DNA of 64,000 nucleotides, taken from contig FUZG01000013.1 of NCBI GenBank assembly GCA_900168235.1, forward strand, positions 50,106 through 114,105. The letters are read 5' to 3'. A program made the position numbers and the translations under genes. How positions within the stretch are numbered: the first letter of the stretch is position 1; each line of letters opens with the position of its first letter. This DNA comes from Lachnospiraceae bacterium. GTDB lineage: Bacteria; Bacillota; Clostridia; Lachnospirales; Lachnospiraceae. The notes below the pieces were generated by a model, which did not search any database, was not told the origin of the DNA, and was given only the letters and a program-made list of their open reading frames with translations. This document shows positions 61,522 to 64,000 of the stretch, piece after piece.

Positions 61522-62262
61522 TCACTTTTTGAGTATCTGACTCTTACTTAAGAAACGATTATGCCACGCTGTCTTGAAATACTTAAAATTCGCAAAGAAA
61601 GTATTCTGGGAAACTCCTTCAGTTCTTGCAACCCAGTGTGCAGGTATCTCCTGAAATTTTACACCAAGTCTGAGGGGCTTCAGCGCAGTTTCAAGGAAGA
61701 ACGGATGCTTCAGCTCTTCCCAGTTTATCTTCTGCATAAGGTCTGTCGGGAATATCCTATAAGCATAGGTAAGATCCGAAAGTCCCGTAAAGTAGAAAAA
61801 GCCGATAGCTCTTTCAAAAATAAGATTGCAGACAAGCTTTACCTTATTATATTTTTCAAATCCGCCGCCCTTTTTCCAACGGGTAGCTGTGATGATCCTG
61901 TTCGGATGACGTTTTGATCTCTCAATAAACTGTCTTATGATATGCGGATCAGTTTCCAGATCAGAAGACATCATTACAACATGAGATCCCTTTGCAAGAT
62001 CGATTCCTTCACGAATAGCGCCTCCGACAAAAGGAAGCTTCTGATCATGAATATATATAGGAAGGATTCCCTTATAATCTTCGACCAGTTTCTCAGCTGT
62101 CTTTCTCGATTCCGAAGTTGTTCTGTTACAGAGCAGTAATATAAACTCCGCAAGATCTTTATGATCACATGTTGATGCGATCACATCGACTGTTTCTTTA
62201 AGTGAATATGTTTCATCCATTGCCGGAAGAAGTATTGTTACATTTTCAAATTTTGACGGCAT
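61522..62262 (-). CDS. Family 2 glycosyltransferase, dolichyl/polyprenyl-phosphate sugar synthase-like
   Basis: A 246-residue GT-A enzyme: VTILLPAMDETYSLKETVDVI start, VGGAIREGIDLAKGSHVVMMSSDLETDP (DxD-like SSDLE) and ITATRWKKGGGFEKY. Size and lack of a C-terminal membrane domain fit polyprenyl-phosphate mannose/glucose synthases. It probably supplies the lipid donor for the GT-C enzyme next to it. Overlaps the epimerase by TAATG. Confidence 0.85.
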   Translation of the reverse strand: MPSKFENVTILLPAMDETYSLKETVDVIASTCDHKDLAEFILLLCNRTTSESRKTAEKLVEDYKGILPIYIHDQKLPFVGGAIREGIDLAKGSHVVMMSSDLETDPHIIRQFIERSKRHPNRIITATRWKKGGGFEKYNKVKLVCNLIFERAIGFFYFTGLSDLTYAYRIFPTDLMQKINWEELKHPFFLETALKPLRLGVKFQEIPAHWVARTEGVSQNTFFANFKYFKTAWHNRFLSKSQILKK

Positions 62263-63203
62263 TAGATCCTAGACTCCCAATCTGCAAAAACATCCTCAAG
62301 GGTCTGTCTCATAGAATATGTTCTCTCATAGCCAAGTGCTTTTATCTTTGAATCATCTCCAAGCAGGAGCGGTTCATCGGCTACGCGAAACAGCTTCTTA
62401 TCTGAAACAACCTTTACATCTACACCAGAAATATCTATGAGCATATCCAGAATCTCCTGAATCTGATATGCTTTTCCATTACATATATTATAAGGCTCAC
62501 CGGAATTTCCTTTTTCCATAAGGATCCTCATAGCCTTAACTCCATCACGGACATCTATATAATCTCTATAAGTAGAAAGATTGCCGACATGAATTTCAGG
62601 CTCGAGTCTTCCTGCCTTGATAAGAGCCAGCTGTCTTGCAAAATTCTGTATAGCTGTTGCCGGCGGATGTCCTGTACCAACATGAATGAACATTCTCGGA
62701 AGAAATACTTTCATCCCGTAATTCAACGCATACTGGCGTCCCAGGTTTTCAGTCCCTGCCTTTGAAACACCGTACGGAGTATGCGGCTTGAGCAGCCTGT
62801 CCTCTTTAAGTGGGCAATCCTCTTCTTTTATGTTTCCATATTCCGCACTGGAACATGCAAGAAGGATCTTCGCATCAGGAACTACCTCTTGCGCACAGTA
62901 CAGCACATTAAGAGTTCCAATATAATTTGTCTGATGTGTTACATATTCCAGATTCCATGAATCGCCATTAAAAGCCTGAGCTGCCATATGTATGATCACA
63001 TCCGGCTTCAGCTCTTTCATGACACGCATCAGTGCATCGCGTTCCATGATGTCACAACGGATTATGGAATTGTCCTGAATCGCTGCCATCCTGCTTGAAG
63101 CAGAGTTTCGTGCGAGTCCCCAGACTTCAGCCCCTTCTTTACGGTAGCTTTCCATAAAATGAGAACCGACCATTCCGGTTCCACCTAATACCAGTACTCT
63201 CAT
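62262..63203 (-). CDS. NAD(P)-dependent sugar-nucleotide epimerase/dehydratase (GDP-4-keto-6-deoxymannose reductase-like)
   Basis: A 313-residue SDR: VLVLGGTGMVGSHF (GxxGxxG), CSSAEYG and TPYGVSKAG (Ser, YxxxK). The closest plan is the GDP-mannose dehydratase/reductase branch (LGRQYALNYGMKVFLPRMFIHVGTGHP). First gene of the wall-glycan operon. The product sugar is not certain. Confidence 0.85.
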   Translation of the reverse strand: MRVLVLGGTGMVGSHFMESYRKEGAEVWGLARNSASSRMAAIQDNSIIRCDIMERDALMRVMKELKPDVIIHMAAQAFNGDSWNLEYVTHQTNYIGTLNVLYCAQEVVPDAKILLACSSAEYGNIKEEDCPLKEDRLLKPHTPYGVSKAGTENLGRQYALNYGMKVFLPRMFIHVGTGHPPATAIQNFARQLALIKAGRLEPEIHVGNLSTYRDYIDVRDGVKAMRILMEKGNSGEPYNICNGKAYQIQEILDMLIDISGVDVKVVSDKKLFRVADEPLLLGDDSKIKALGYERTYSMRQTLEDVFADWESRI

Positions 63204-63308
63204 AAATCCTCACGATCTAACGAAGCTGTTTTTTAGTATTTTCAACAGCGTCATTTGCCCGGTACATTTTAGCAACATTGTTTTATTATGACAAGTTCCG
63301 TTCTAAAG

Positions 63309-63339
63309 AAAAAAGGGACTGTCAAACGACAGTCCCTTA
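63309..63339 (-). terminator. Terminator of the tRNA operon
   Basis: AAGGGACTGTC / GACAGTCCCTT stem, loop GTTT, followed by TTTTTTC on the minus strand. Confidence 0.9.
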
Positions 63340-63343
63340 TACG

Positions 63344-63416
<73 letters not shown>

Positions 63417-63472
63417 ATCTTACGATCATCAAGGATGATCAATTCATTGAAGATCAGTGATCATTCAATTAG

Positions 63473-63546
63473 TAGCGGGGACAGGATTTGAACCTGTGAC
63501 CTTCGGGTTATGAGCCCGACGAGCTTCCAGACTGCTCCACCCCGCG
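63473..63546 (-). tRNA. Initiator tRNA-fMet (CAT)
   Basis: 74-nt cloverleaf; three G-C pairs below the anticodon loop (GGGCTCATAACCC), and an unpaired 1-72 position (C1/T72), the marks of initiator tRNA. Confidence 0.93.
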
Positions 63547-63602
63547 TCATTGCACATATCTGTGCCGCACATCCGGTGTACTCTAATTAGTAAGATGTAG
63601 AA

Positions 63603-63683
63603 TGGGTGGTGGTGGATTCGAACCACCGAAGCAATCGCAGCAGATTTACAGTCTGTCCCCTTTGGCCACTCGGGAAACCACCC
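63603..63683 (-). tRNA. tRNA-Tyr (GTA)
   Basis: 81-nt cloverleaf with long variable arm; anticodon loop CTGTAAA; acceptor GGGTGGT with ACCACCC. Confidence 0.95.
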
Positions 63684-63708
63684 ATACCCTGTTATATTTC
63701 AAACAGGA

Positions 63709-63781
63709 AGCCGATGAACGGACTCGAACCGTTAACCTGCTGATTACAAATCAGCTGCTCTGCCAATTGAGCCACATCGGC
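63709..63781 (-). tRNA. tRNA-Thr (TGT)
   Basis: 73-nt cloverleaf; anticodon loop TTTGTAA; acceptor GCCGATG with CATCGGC. Confidence 0.95.
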
Positions 63782-63797
63782 ATAATAACAAAGAAAA

Positions 63798-63870
63798 TGG
63801 GACCTACAGGGCTCGAACCTGTGACCCTCTGCTTGTAAGGCAGATGCTCTCCCAGCTGAGCTAAGATCCC
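63798..63870 (-). tRNA. tRNA-Val (TAC)
   Basis: 73-nt cloverleaf; anticodon loop CTTACAA; acceptor GGGATCT with AGGTCCC (one G-T pair). Confidence 0.95.
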
Positions 63871-63875
63871 ACAGA

Positions 63876-63949
63876 CGACCCACGACGGACTTGAACCGTC
63901 GACCTCCGCCGTGACAGGGCGGCGCTCTAACCAACTGAGCCAGTGGGCC
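63876..63949 (-). tRNA. tRNA-Asp (GTC)
   Basis: 74-nt cloverleaf; anticodon loop CTGTCAC; acceptor GGCCCAC with GTGGGTC. First gene of the tRNA cluster; the sequence beyond (63950-64000) resembles an rRNA-operon spacer (GTTCGGTTTTCAC), so an rRNA operon may lie outside the window. Confidence 0.95.
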
Positions 63950-64000
63950 ATTTCTTCACTATACTCTGTACAGTGAAAACCGAACATCGAATTCAAATTT

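Noticed and set aside
63602..63996. ORFs of 78-81 residues on both strands over the tRNA cluster
   Set aside because: They cover tRNA genes; such conserved 'proteins' are a known artefact of tRNA arrays.

Overview
The window reads as chromosomal DNA of a low-to-mid GC Gram-positive anaerobe of the class Clostridia, most likely family Lachnospiraceae. This rests on AGGAGG-type ribosome binding sites, frequent GTG/TTG starts, a type VIIb-like secretion locus with LXG-like proteins, a CstA of about 486 residues, and Bacillus/Clostridium-type gene orders (hup-rqcP-divIC-tilS-hpt-ftsH, and yaaO-like/kinase/yaaR/holB/yaaT/trmN/rsmI). The sporulation genes yabP, yabQ and spoIIE, which sit inside the first of these clusters in spore formers, are absent here, so a non-sporulating lineage is suspected. 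No database search was possible; family names come from motif recognition.

Layout. 1-13.5 kb: metabolic and envelope genes (CstA, orphan DNA methyltransferase, chemoreceptor, membrane metalloprotease, MATE pump, lipoprotein amidase, KtrAB potassium uptake, and an L-serine dehydratase operon with a UPF0126/TRIC membrane protein between its two subunits). 13.6-19.2 kb: a large Ig-like surface protein, a secreted protein and a lipoprotein, all of unknown function. 19.3-38.75 kb: a long locus read on the minus strand that I interpret as a divergent type VII secretion system. It holds the EssC ATPase, EsaB/YukD, two WXG100-like proteins, LXG-like proteins with small alpha-helical partners, a candidate papain/C39-like protease effector followed by a lipoprotein, and a dense phospho-signalling module: Ser/Thr kinase, PP2C phosphatase, two FHA proteins, a membrane protein with repeated ETxVL motifs, a ParA/CpaE-like P-loop protein and a chymotrypsin-fold protein whose nucleophile is Cys.

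39-44 kb: tRNA-Leu, a GH13 alpha-glucanase-type enzyme, pgeF, greA and azlCD. 44-44.4 kb: an unexplained, highly structured non-coding block. 44.6-57.7 kb: two conserved housekeeping clusters plus a serpin lipoprotein and a decarboxylase-family gene split in two. 57.7-63.2 kb: HD phosphohydrolase, L,D-transpeptidase and a glycan/sugar-nucleotide operon. 63.3-63.95 kb: six tRNA genes.

The main new observation is a 20-bp sequence, ACAWAATACWGTATATTGYA, found upstream of each of the four transcription units of the secretion locus. Its centre lies 106-108 bp before a TATAAT-like -10 box in all four cases, while the sequence in between differs. This marks the four units as one probable regulon. 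A Cys-for-Ser protease, an active kinase with EssB-like topology, and the lack of recognisable EssA/EssB/EsaA make the locus look like a distinct, phosphorylation-controlled T7SS variant.
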